Under the pieces are notes generated by a model. That model ran no database searches. It was not told the origin of the DNA and saw nothing but the letters and a program-made list of their open reading frames with translations. 64,000 nucleotides of DNA from positions 248,001 to 312,000 of the forward strand of contig JAJCKG010000002.1 in the NCBI GenBank assembly GCA_020558355.1. The letters are read 5' to 3'. Of this stretch, positions 54,293 through 62,389 are shown piece by piece. Each line of letters starts with the position of its first letter. Position 1 is the first letter of the stretch. The DNA is from a bacterium 210820-DFI.6.37 (GTDB lineage: Bacteria > Bacillota > Clostridia > Peptostreptococcales > Anaerovoracaceae). The position numbers and the translations under genes are program-made.

Positions 54293-55042
54293 ATGAAGGA
54301 AATCAAGTATTTAGATAACTGCGGTATTTTGATAGCGTCCGAGCAAACACTGTTGATCATTGACGGACTGCGTCATGAGAAAAACGCTTTCGGCGCGCAG
54401 TCAATCCGCGTTAGAGAATACATAGAAAAAAGGCTAAAACGTTTTGAAGGAAACTGTATCATGGCTTTTACCCATACGCATCTGGATCACTTTGACGATT
54501 CCGCAGTGTATAAGCTCATTAAAGATGATATGGTTGATAAGGCAATCATACCCCGTGACGATGAACTGGCTGCTCAATGTGTTGAAGAAGCGGCGGACAA
54601 TCCTAAAATCACCCTTCTGAAAGGAAGGACTGAAGGAACGGTTACATTTGTTATAAATGATATGACACTTCGTTTTTTTGAGACAAAGCATCTGAAGTTT
54701 GAGGGGTATGACCATGTTTTGAACTATTGTATCGAAATAACGGTCGGGCAGGAGCGATACCTTGTAGCTGGAGATACTGACCAGGAGCGTTTGAAAAAGA
54801 TTCTGGATCAGGAAAGACATAGGATAGACGGTATCTTTGTGACACCTGTTATCCTTGGCAAGCCTAAGTGGGCTGAATATCTGAAGAATGAATCTATCCG
54901 GCGTATTTTTATATATCATTTGCCGGCAGCTGAGGATGATCGATTTGGATACAGAGAGTTCGCGATCAGGCAGCAGAAGCGATATGGAAGGACGCTTCCA
55001 AATTTAAACCTGCTGCTGAATGAGATGGAGGTAATAAAATGA
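54293..55042 (+). CDS. UlaG-like metallo-beta-lactamase-fold hydrolase
   Basis: This 249-residue MBL-fold protein carries the THTHLDHFD metal motif (about residues 61-69), a later AGDTD (about 157-161) and ETKHLKFEGYDHVLNY. It resembles UlaG/YfnA-type hydrolases that open lactones or act on phosphates. It starts two bases after the crotonase stop and overlaps the next gene by four bases, so it is firmly part of this operon. Ring or lactone opening in the pathway is a guess. The canonical HxHxDH is complete. Confidence 0.83.
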   Translation: MKEIKYLDNCGILIASEQTLLIIDGLRHEKNAFGAQSIRVREYIEKRLKRFEGNCIMAFTHTHLDHFDDSAVYKLIKDDMVDKAIIPRDDELAAQCVEEAADNPKITLLKGRTEGTVTFVINDMTLRFFETKHLKFEGYDHVLNYCIEITVGQERYLVAGDTDQERLKKILDQERHRIDGIFVTPVILGKPKWAEYLKNESIRRIFIYHLPAAEDDRFGYREFAIRQQKRYGRTLPNLNLLLNEMEVIK

Positions 55043-57882
55043 AGTTAAAAAAAATGACGCTTAATATCAATGGCGCGGACAGAACATTCATATGTGATCC
55101 GGAAAAAGACACACTTGCGTCAGTGATCCGAAGACTGGGTCTTACAGGGACAAAAGTAGGCTGCGGAGTAGGTGTATGCGGCGCGTGCTCTGTTATTCTC
55201 AATGGAAAAGTGATTCGTTCCTGTACTAAGAAAATCAAGTCGGTAGAAGAATACAGCGAAGTAACAACCATTGAGGGAATCGGCGCGCCGAATTATCTGC
55301 ATCCTCTGCAGGTCGCGTTTATGCACCATGGGGCTGTCCAGTGCGGCTTTTGCTCTCCTGGATTTATCGTATCCTCCTATCAGCTTTTGAAAGAAAATCC
55401 AAACCCGAGAAGAGAGGATGTCAGAGACTGGTTTACGAAACACAGAAATCTGTGCAGATGTACTGGCTACAAGCAGATTATCGACGCGGTAATGGAAGCC
55501 GCGAAAGTCCTGCGAGGAGAATGCGGTGTGGAAGATATCATGGTTGAAAAACCGGAAGACGGCGATTACTACGGAAAGGCACTGCCAAGGCCCGCGGCAT
55601 TGGCTAAAGTCTGCGGAGTCGCGGATTACGGCGACGATGTGGAGCTGCATATGCCAGCGGAAACCCTGCATGTAGTAATGGTGGAACCTAAGCTTACCCA
55701 TCACGCTAAAATTCTCAGCATCAATACGGAAGAAGCTGAAAAGATGGAAGGCGTATATAAAGTTATAACACATAAAGACATCAAAGGCTCCAACAGGCTT
55801 AATATGTTTACCTTCCTGCCATGGAGTGAAGCAAGCGCTCCCAGCCATGTTCTTCTGGCAGAAGATAAGATCTGCAACTATGGAGATATAATCGCCCTTG
55901 TCGCGGCAGACACAAAGGAACACGCGCAGGCGGCAGCTGAAAAGGTAACTATGGAATATGAAGAGCTGCCGGCTTATCTTAACTTTATTGAAGCCGCTGA
56001 CCCTGACGCGATGAGGATTCATGAAGATCATCCGAACGTATGGTCTAGGCATCCGATGATTAAGGGAGCGGGCCATGATACAGGGGAAGTCTTTGATGAG
56101 GCGGATTATGTTGTGGAAGGAAGCTTTTACTCCCAAAGAGAGCCTCACATGCCAATCGAGGGAGATACCGTACAGGCCTACTGGGGTGATGACGGAATGC
56201 TTACTGTTCACTGTAAATCTCAGGCCATTTATAACAATATCGGCGACATTGCGGAAGCAACCGGCGTACCGGCGGAAAAAATCCGGCTTATCTGCAATCC
56301 TACCGGCGGATGCTTTGGATGGGGTATTGCGGCCGCGACTTACGCGATTGCGGCAATCGCCTGCATTGCGTGTGACAACAAACCAGTCGCGTTTTCCATG
56401 ACCTATCAGCAGTATATGGCGTTTTCCGGTAAGAGAGCTCCGTCTTATGCCAATACAAGACTGGCCTGTGACAAAGATGGAAAAATTATGGGCGTTGAAT
56501 TTGACGCGGGTATGGATCACGGCGCGTATGATGAACTGGGCGATGATGTAATCGGGCCTTATGCCAGATTTATGTTCTTCCCATATGATGTGCCTAATTG
56601 CAGAGGTATCGTAAGAGTGGCAACCACCAATCATTCCTACGGAACCGCGTATAGAGGCTATGGTTCACCGCAGGCGTATACAAGCTCCGAAGCGCTCATG
56701 GATATGATGGCGGAAAAAATCGGAATCAGCCCGTTTGAAATCAGGTGGAGAAATATTGCCAGACCGGGAGCCTCCAACATTACAGGAGCGCAATTCCCTA
56801 ACTATCCGATGGAAGAAATGATGCTCAAACTGAAGCCGCTCTATGAAGAGGCAGTGAAAGAAGCCCAGGCGGAAAGTACGCCTGAGGTAAAAAGAGGCGT
56901 TGGTCTGGCATGGGGAGGATATAAAGTATCCATAGGCTTTGCGGACCAATGCGAGGTTTACCTTGAACTGAGAGAAGACGGAAAGTTTGTTAAATATGAT
57001 ACCTGGCAGGATGTAGGTCAGGGCGGAGATATCGGATCTTTGCAGAACACGCTGAAAGCGCTGCGGCCTCTGGGCGTTACAGAGGAAGATATCGTTCTGA
57101 TCCAAAATGACTCCAAGTACTGCCCTAACAGCGGTGTCAGCGCCGCGTCCAGATCTCATTATATGAATGGAAAAGCTACAGCAAGAGCTGCCGAAGCGCT
57201 GATGAACGCCATGAGAAAAGAAGACGGAACATACAGAACGTATGAAGAGATGGTAGCGGAAGGTATCGAAACGAAGTATTCCGGCATGTGGGCCAATAAG
57301 GAAGACGCGAGTATCACAGACCTTGATCCGAATACCGGACAGGGAAACGCGTCTCCTGAATACAGCTACAACCTGTTTATGGCAGAAGTAGCGGTAGACA
57401 TGGCAACAGGAAAAACAACGGTGATCGGAATGACCTGTATCGATGATGTCGGCGCCATTGGAGATATGGAAGCGCTCAACGGACAGGCCTTTGGCGGTAT
57501 GTCCCACGCCATTGGATTTGCGCTGCAGGAAAATTATGAGGATGTTACAAAGCACACGGATCCGTTAAGAGGCGGAGTACCTACCGCAAACGATATTCCT
57601 CTTAAATTTGAAGTGATCCATCACTGCACAATGAGAGAGACAAATCCGTTTGGCTCCTCTGGCGCGTCAGAAGGGTATCAGTCCGCGTCTCATATGGCCG
57701 TAATCAACGCGATTAATGACGCTACAGGCGTAAGAATCTACGAATTGCCGGCGACACCTGAAAAAGTCAAAGCGGGAATCGATACTCTCGCGGCAGGCGG
57801 AACAATAGAGCCGCCAAAGAAATACTTCCTGGGTAAGGACTTTGAAGATGAGCTGAGCTATATAAAAAATAATCCGGCATAA
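55039..57882 (+). CDS. MOP-type molybdenum aldehyde oxidoreductase
   Basis: This 947-residue xanthine oxidase-family enzyme aligns along its length with Desulfovibrio aldehyde oxidoreductase (MOP). It has a plant-type [2Fe-2S] cluster (CGVGVCGAC then C), a second cluster (CGFC and CRCTGY) and two molybdopterin domains from about residue 185. Key blocks are AYRGYGSPQ, DVGQGGDIG and the active-site Glu in FGSSGASEG. Like MOP it has no FAD domain, so electrons should leave via flavodoxin or ferredoxin. It probably oxidises an aldehyde or hydroxylates a heterocycle. The ATG overlaps the previous stop. Confidence 0.92.
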   Translation: MKLKKMTLNINGADRTFICDPEKDTLASVIRRLGLTGTKVGCGVGVCGACSVILNGKVIRSCTKKIKSVEEYSEVTTIEGIGAPNYLHPLQVAFMHHGAVQCGFCSPGFIVSSYQLLKENPNPRREDVRDWFTKHRNLCRCTGYKQIIDAVMEAAKVLRGECGVEDIMVEKPEDGDYYGKALPRPAALAKVCGVADYGDDVELHMPAETLHVVMVEPKLTHHAKILSINTEEAEKMEGVYKVITHKDIKGSNRLNMFTFLPWSEASAPSHVLLAEDKICNYGDIIALVAADTKEHAQAAAEKVTMEYEELPAYLNFIEAADPDAMRIHEDHPNVWSRHPMIKGAGHDTGEVFDEADYVVEGSFYSQREPHMPIEGDTVQAYWGDDGMLTVHCKSQAIYNNIGDIAEATGVPAEKIRLICNPTGGCFGWGIAAATYAIAAIACIACDNKPVAFSMTYQQYMAFSGKRAPSYANTRLACDKDGKIMGVEFDAGMDHGAYDELGDDVIGPYARFMFFPYDVPNCRGIVRVATTNHSYGTAYRGYGSPQAYTSSEALMDMMAEKIGISPFEIRWRNIARPGASNITGAQFPNYPMEEMMLKLKPLYEEAVKEAQAESTPEVKRGVGLAWGGYKVSIGFADQCEVYLELREDGKFVKYDTWQDVGQGGDIGSLQNTLKALRPLGVTEEDIVLIQNDSKYCPNSGVSAASRSHYMNGKATARAAEALMNAMRKEDGTYRTYEEMVAEGIETKYSGMWANKEDASITDLDPNTGQGNASPEYSYNLFMAEVAVDMATGKTTVIGMTCIDDVGAIGDMEALNGQAFGGMSHAIGFALQENYEDVTKHTDPLRGGVPTANDIPLKFEVIHHCTMRETNPFGSSGASEGYQSASHMAVINAINDATGVRIYELPATPEKVKAGIDTLAAGGTIEPPKKYFLGKDFEDELSYIKNNPA

Positions 57883-58386
57883 GGACATCCGGATAATAAC
57901 TGACATTGGTAAACGCGCTCCTTTTCGGTGACAAGGTCTCTGCTGATTCCGCTCAGCAGAGACCGGCAGGCTCACCGGGAAAGTCCTGTGTTAACAAGAA
58001 TCAAACTCATAAATTGCCTCCGATTAATATAATTTGTTTCGAATTCTGACATGTTTAGTAATTACAATTCTTCAAATTTATGAGTTTGATTTTTTTATTA
58101 TATTCTTTTAGAAGTATATCTTTTTTCTATTTTCGTCCTGAAAAATATACCTTTGCAATGGGTTTTACTGTCGTTTTTCGAAAAGCAGCCTTTCTTTCCC
58201 GTACTCTGCGCATTCCAGCTGCTGTGAGCCTGATTTTTGTATATTGTTTTCTTCAAAATAACGAAAAAAATATATCGTTTCGCAATTCCGTTTTCTTTCT
58301 TCTCTTTTGTAAAGGATTGGGCAGGTGGAATTTTGCCGGAGGGTGTGATATAATCCTGTCATAATAAAAAAGCAGGAGGACGCGAA
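57883..58386. other. 504-base intergenic region with two strong inverted-repeat structures
   Basis: After the molybdenum enzyme comes a two-tier hairpin (57926-57977): CGGTGA/TCACCG enclosing a perfect 12-bp GGTCTCTGCTGA/TCAGCAGAGACC stem. A perfect 16-bp inverted repeat follows (58000-58015 and 58075-58090) with a 59-base interior, ending in TTTTTTT. The rest, to 58386, has a short frame rich in Phe and Ser that I do not accept as a gene, plus the promoter and AGGAGG of the next gene. Confidence 0.6.
58000..58097 (+). terminator. Long-loop terminator or inverted-repeat element
   Basis: ATCAAACTCATAAATT and its exact complement AATTTATGAGTTTGAT flank 59 bases; a T run follows the second arm. 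It may terminate the island operon or be a small repeat element. Confidence 0.6.
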
Positions 58387-58686
58387 ATGACAAACTACTA
58401 TGTTACATACAGAACAGACAGCAAAGAGGCCAGAGACGGATACTTTAAAGAAGTGAAGGAAAACGGAATTATTGAAAAATCCAGAGCTGAAGAGGGATGC
58501 GTTCGGTACGCGTATTTTTATCCGGCGGATTCCGATACAGACCTGTTCCTGTGGGAGCAGTGGGAAAGCCGGGACGCGCAGAAAAAGCATACCCAGCAGC
58601 CTCACTTCGCGGTGCTGGGAACGCTAAAGGAAAAATACAATGTGAAGGCGGAGATTGTCATAGAAGACCAGATCGTGGAAAAATAG
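58387..58686 (+). CDS. Putative quinol monooxygenase (ABM family)
   Basis: This 99-residue protein has the antibiotic biosynthesis monooxygenase fold: YYVTYRTDSKEARDGYFKEV, EEGCVRYAYFYPADSDTDLFLWEQWESRDAQKKHTQQPHF. The EGC...Y and WE-W-S-A-H-Q pattern is typical of YgiN-like quinol monooxygenases. It probably acts on quinones or a similar redox compound; in an anaerobe the role may be quinone handling or oxygen defence. AGGAGG precedes the ATG, and a flavin reductase gene follows 30 bases later. Confidence 0.85.
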   Translation: MTNYYVTYRTDSKEARDGYFKEVKENGIIEKSRAEEGCVRYAYFYPADSDTDLFLWEQWESRDAQKKHTQQPHFAVLGTLKEKYNVKAEIVIEDQIVEK

Positions 58687-58716
58687 GAATACAGAAAACC
58701 ATACAGGAGGGAAACT

Positions 58717-59253
58717 GTGAAAGCATTATTATTGAATGGAAGCCCGAGACAGGGAAATACGCGTACTGCGCTGGAAGCGCTGAAAAAAGGAATGAATCAA
58801 CTGCCGGATATGGACATTCAGCAGATCAACGCGGCCGAAGCGGGTGTTTCTCCGTGTATCGCGTGCCAGGTCTGCGGCAGCAACAGCTACTGCGTGGCGG
58901 ATGATGACACAAATGACATCTTAGACGCTGTAGCGGAAGCTGATGTGATTGTCTTTGCCACTCCGGTCTACTGGTGGGGAATGACAGCGCAGCTGAAAGT
59001 GATCATTGACAAATTTTATTCAAAAGTCAAAACACTCAACACTTTAAAAAAGAAGGTAGGCGTCATCGTCATCGGAGAAGCGGAGCAGGATGATCCTCAG
59101 TATGAGATCATTCCGAAGCAGTTTGAATGCATCTGTGATTATCTGGGATGGGACGTGGTTTTTTCCAAAACCTATACAGCAGACGGCCCGGATGATCTGG
59201 CAAAATCGGAAGCGGATATGGAAGAAATAGGCACTCTCTGGAAATTGCTATAG
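58717..59253 (+). CDS. NADPH-dependent FMN reductase-like flavoprotein
   Basis: This 178-residue flavodoxin-fold protein has the FMN phosphate loop NGSPRQGNTRTAL (residues 6-18), a cysteine pair CIACQVCG (about 49-56) typical of clostridial iron-sulfur flavoprotein-like reductases, and TPVYWWGMTAQLK. The start is GTG with GGAGGGAAA before it. It may reduce quinones or supply electrons to the neighbouring ABM protein. Confidence 0.87.
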   Translation: MKALLLNGSPRQGNTRTALEALKKGMNQLPDMDIQQINAAEAGVSPCIACQVCGSNSYCVADDDTNDILDAVAEADVIVFATPVYWWGMTAQLKVIIDKFYSKVKTLNTLKKKVGVIVIGEAEQDDPQYEIIPKQFECICDYLGWDVVFSKTYTADGPDDLAKSEADMEEIGTLWKLL

Positions 59254-59304
59254 AGGGATTCAAAGTAAATCGGTGATAAAAGGAAAGGAAAAGCAGAGGA
59301 GGCC

Positions 59305-59859
59305 ATGGTGGAAAAAAGAGAAATCAGAAAACGGATCTTAAAACAGCGCAAAGCCATGGACCAGGAAACTGTGACGCTTCTTTCCGGGGAAATATGCCGG
59401 CGGGCAATTGCTCTTAGCCGCCGGGAAGGCGCGCGGAATATCGCGGTATATATGCCGATAAACAATGAGGTGGACACAGGCGCGCTCATTGAACTGGCAG
59501 AGGCGGAAGGAAAGCGGATCTGGCTTCCGAGGATCACAGATGGAGAGATGGATTTTTTCCATTACGATAAAGAGACCCCTTTGGAAGAGGGCCCTTATCA
59601 TATCTTAGAGCCCGCGTCCCGGGAGATTCTGGTTCCGGACGCGGATACCCTGATTTTCATGCCGGGCGCTGTTTTTTCCATTGCCAGGGACAGGATCGGT
59701 TACGGCGGCGGATATTACGACCGATATCTAAGAAGGCACCCTGCCTGCGGGACTGCCGCGCTGTGCTACGATTTCCAGATCGTGGAGGAGGTGCCGGCAG
59801 AGCCCCATGACATCCGGCCCCAAAGGATCATCAGCGAACGGAGGATTTTAGGGGAGTGA
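59305..59859 (+). CDS. 5-formyltetrahydrofolate cyclo-ligase
   Basis: This 184-residue enzyme converts 5-formyl-THF to 5,10-methenyl-THF with ATP. It has the N-terminal KREIRKRILKQRKAM, VYMPINNEVDTG (about residues 50-61) and the C-terminal nucleotide motif DRIGYGGGYYDRYL. AGAGGAGG lies before the ATG. It is followed by an intrinsic terminator. It is an ordinary folate salvage gene, unlinked to the island. Confidence 0.95.
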   Translation: MVEKREIRKRILKQRKAMDQETVTLLSGEICRRAIALSRREGARNIAVYMPINNEVDTGALIELAEAEGKRIWLPRITDGEMDFFHYDKETPLEEGPYHILEPASREILVPDADTLIFMPGAVFSIARDRIGYGGGYYDRYLRRHPACGTAALCYDFQIVEEVPAEPHDIRPQRIISERRILGE

Positions 59860-59904
59860 AGTTTTTTGGCGCAAAAAGAGCAAACTAATAACGAAAGTGA
59901 ACAA

Positions 59905-59942
59905 AAAAGTCCATGCGCGGAAAGGCGCGGGGCTTTTTTATA
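59905..59942 (+). terminator. Intrinsic terminator
   Basis: An imperfect AAGTCC-GCGC/GCGC-GGGCTT stem is followed by TTTTTT, after the cyclo-ligase gene. Confidence 0.7.
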
Positions 59943-60033
59943 TAGTCAAAATACCCGGGAGCCTGTACAATAATATACAATAAGAAACAAATTTCCGAGT
60001 TATATTAGAATTTTTTGTATATTTAATTACATA

Positions 60034-60086
60034 TTGCAAAAACCTTGCCACTGGGGTAAACTGTTAGGCGTGTAAGGTAACAGTTT
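60034..60086 (+). promoter_or_regulatory. Promoter with overlapping operator for hydroxyacyl-CoA dehydrogenase
   Basis: TTGCAA-17-TAACT-like promoter (TTGCAA 60034-60039, TAAACT 60057-60062). A perfect 9-bp inverted repeat AAACTGTTA/TAACAGTTT with an 11-base spacer (60058-60086) covers the -10 and start region, suited to repression. Confidence 0.55.
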
Positions 60087-60111
60087 GACATAGAAGAAAG
60101 GTAGATATAAT

Positions 60112-61008
60112 ATGAATGTGAAGAAAGTATTCGTAGTCGGTGCCGGATTTATGGGGTCTGGTATCGTAGAGAACGTTGCGGCAAAAGGTTTGCAGGCTGT
60201 GGCCTATGACATTTCTCAGGCACAGCTGGATAAGAGTAAAAAGGGCATCACAAAGAACCTGGAAAGACTGGCGGCAAAGGGAAAAATCCAGGAAAGTGAT
60301 AAGGACGCGACTTTATCCAGAATCGAATATGTGACAGACATTTCCGCCTGCAAAGACGCGGACGTAGTCATCGAGGCGGTTGCTGAAAACAAAGACCTGA
60401 AAATCAGCATCATGAGAGAAATCGAAAAGTACGCGAAAGAAGAGGCGGTTATTGCCAGCAACACATCTTCTATTTCCATTACAAGCCTGGGAAGTGTATT
60501 TAAAAACCCGGAACGTTTTGTGGGTATGCACTTCTTCAGCCCGGTACCGAGAATGCCGCTGATGGAGATCGTAAGAGGGTATCAGACCGGAGACGAGGCC
60601 CTCAGCATTGCCAAGGACCTGGGAGAATTCCTGGGAAAAGCCTGCATTATCGCAAAGGATGAAGCCGGATTCATCGTTAACAGAATGCTGCTTCCTATGC
60701 TCAATGAGGCCTGCTTCCTGGTAGAAAGAGGAATCGGAACCATTGAAGAAATCGATACAGGATGTAAAATGGGCTTAAACCACCCGATGGGACCTTTGGA
60801 ACTGATGGACATGATCGGTATCGATGTAGAGCTGGCGGTAATGGAAGTGCTTCACGAAGAAATTGGAGATCCGAAGTACAGACCGGCTGTATCGCTGAGA
60901 CGTATGGTAGACTCCGGATTCCTGGGAAAGAAAGCGGGAATCGGTTTCTATGTATATCATGAAGACGGAACAAAGACTCCGAACCCAAAACTGTTAAAGC
61001 TGAGATAA
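60112..61008 (+). CDS. 3-hydroxybutyryl/3-hydroxyacyl-CoA dehydrogenase
   Basis: This 298-residue enzyme has the NAD motif VVGAGFMGSGI (residues 7-17), EAVAENKDLK, the catalytic His in GMHFFSPVP (about residue 143), DEAGFIVNR and GLNHPMGPLELMD. It interconverts 3-hydroxyacyl-CoA and 3-ketoacyl-CoA. Length is slightly above the usual 280-285. It stands alone with its own regulated promoter and terminator, so it may serve general butyrate-type metabolism or accept the product of the island's crotonase. Confidence 0.95.
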   Translation: MNVKKVFVVGAGFMGSGIVENVAAKGLQAVAYDISQAQLDKSKKGITKNLERLAAKGKIQESDKDATLSRIEYVTDISACKDADVVIEAVAENKDLKISIMREIEKYAKEEAVIASNTSSISITSLGSVFKNPERFVGMHFFSPVPRMPLMEIVRGYQTGDEALSIAKDLGEFLGKACIIAKDEAGFIVNRMLLPMLNEACFLVERGIGTIEEIDTGCKMGLNHPMGPLELMDMIGIDVELAVMEVLHEEIGDPKYRPAVSLRRMVDSGFLGKKAGIGFYVYHEDGTKTPNPKLLKLR

Positions 61009-61017
61009 GCTGTGAGA

Positions 61018-61052
61018 ACGAAAATGAGTCCTTTTCAGGGCTCATTTTTTGT
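61018..61052 (+). terminator. Intrinsic terminator
   Basis: AAAATGAG-CC/GG-CTCATTTT stem followed by TT, after the hydroxyacyl-CoA dehydrogenase. Confidence 0.8.
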
Positions 61053-61075
61053 TGCCTGAAAAAAAGCGCCTTTAG

Positions 61076-61104
61076 TTGTCCAAAGAACGGAAAAATGATA
61101 TACT
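61076..61104 (+). promoter_or_regulatory. Promoter for the XpaC-TelA operon
   Basis: TTGTCC, 17 bases and TATACT. Its position shows that the protein must start at 61127 or 61139, not further upstream. Confidence 0.6.
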
Positions 61105-61138
61105 TGACAAAGAGAAAAAAGCGAGGATGGGAGAGCAG

Positions 61139-62389
61139 ATGGATTTAAAAGACTTTACCGATCTGGGAAATGATATCGGCCGGCGCGTCAACGACGCCGT
61201 TAATAATATGAACTTTGACCAGCTGAATCGGGATATCCGCAGAAAAGTGGATCAGGCCTTCGGCGGAAGCCAAAATCCGCGGGACGGTTTTGGCGGGCTT
61301 AATGGAAAGCTGTATCATGGGGATGAAGAAGAACCCTGGGAAAAAGGCCCGGTAGATTTCAAGCTGTATAAGGACCCGGCAGAGCCCGCTCCGGCGACGG
61401 CGGGAGTGCCGGTTGCCACAAGACCTCCGGGGACCGCAGGCAGTATTGTTATGATGATATTGGGATATGGCATGACCAGCGTTTTCGGCGCTATTATTAT
61501 CCTGCTGGGTGGGATCAGCCTGGTGGATGGGGCCGTTCGCGGCGTGCCGGCCGGCGCTATCGCGGCCATGGCGGGCTGTATGGTGCCATTCCTGGGAGTG
61601 GGGATCCTGCTGGCGGTTCTGGGAACAAAAAGGTACGGCCTGACGCACCGCTTCCGGCGGTATCTGACGATTTTGCGGGAGCGCTCCTTCTGCGCGGTTG
61701 AAGAGCTGGGAAAACGGATCGGGAAAAGCGCCAGATTCGTCGCGAAGGACCTGCAGAAGATGATCGAAAAGGGCTTCTTTCCTGAGGGTCATCTGGATCA
61801 TCAGAAAACCTGCTTCATCGCCACCAATGAAATGTACAGCCAGTATCTTCAGGCAAGAGAAAGCGCGGCCGAGAGCGCCAGGGAGCAGGCCCGGCAGGCG
61901 AAAGAGCGGCAGGAATACACAGGCGGAGATACGGATGAAGCTTTGCTCAGACAGGTCATTGCGGAGGGAGAAGCTTACATAAAGACGATCCGGCAGGCCA
62001 ATGACGCCATCTATAATCCGGAAATCTCCGAAAAGCTTTACCGGATGGAGATTATTGTAGGAAAGATTTTTGGCTATGTGAAAGAAAATCCGGATCAGAT
62101 CAACCAGCTCCGGCGCTTTACAGGCTATTATATGCCCACTACGGAAAAGCTGGTAAACGCCTATCTGGAGCTGGATCAGCAGTCTGTAGAAGGTGAGAAC
62201 ATCACCAGAGCCAAAAAAGAGATTGCCCAGACTCTGGATACCATCAATGAAGCTTATGAAAAATTATATGATAGTATGTACGCCGATGTGGCCATGGATG
62301 TGTCCAGCGATATCGCGGTTTTGAAGACGCTTTTCGCGCAGGAGGGCCTGGCGGAAGACGCAATGAACGGAGGAAAAAAGCATGAGTGA
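61139..62389 (+). CDS. XpaC-like 5-bromo-4-chloroindolyl phosphate hydrolysis family protein
   Basis: The protein is about 416 residues. The N-terminal part is soluble and charged (residues 1-95). Two hydrophobic segments follow (about 100-165, with GYGMTSVFGAIIILLGG), then a winged-helix-like ERSFCAVEELGKRIGKSARFVAKDLQKMIEKGFFPEG. The C-terminal XpaC domain ends in EAYEKLYDSMYADVAMDVSSDIAVLKTLFAQEGL. Despite the family name, its activity is not established. It overlaps telA by eight bases, the normal pairing, and probably acts with TelA in envelope stress. GGGAGAGC precedes ATG 61139; ATG 61127 is an alternative. Confidence 0.85.
   Translation: MDLKDFTDLGNDIGRRVNDAVNNMNFDQLNRDIRRKVDQAFGGSQNPRDGFGGLNGKLYHGDEEEPWEKGPVDFKLYKDPAEPAPATAGVPVATRPPGTAGSIVMMILGYGMTSVFGAIIILLGGISLVDGAVRGVPAGAIAAMAGCMVPFLGVGILLAVLGTKRYGLTHRFRRYLTILRERSFCAVEELGKRIGKSARFVAKDLQKMIEKGFFPEGHLDHQKTCFIATNEMYSQYLQARESAAESAREQARQAKERQEYTGGDTDEALLRQVIAEGEAYIKTIRQANDAIYNPEISEKLYRMEIIVGKIFGYVKENPDQINQLRRFTGYYMPTTEKLVNAYLELDQQSVEGENITRAKKEIAQTLDTINEAYEKLYDSMYADVAMDVSSDIAVLKTLFAQEGLAEDAMNGGKKHE

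Noticed and set aside
55120..56634. 504-codon frame on the minus strand inside the MOP gene
   Set aside because: It is antisense to a clear molybdenum hydroxylase and its translation is His/Arg/Cys-rich without any family resemblance.
35614..57882. Bile-acid (bai) operon
   Set aside because: BaiCD/BaiH-like reductase, SDR and MFS genes are present, but BaiB, BaiE and BaiF types are absent and the lipoyl complex, Ptb-Buk and MOP do not belong to that pathway.
58080..58364. Possible small protein of 94 residues before the ABM gene
   Set aside because: The frame begins inside the inverted-repeat arm, has no ribosome binding site and reads as Phe/Ser-rich translation of AT-rich spacer.
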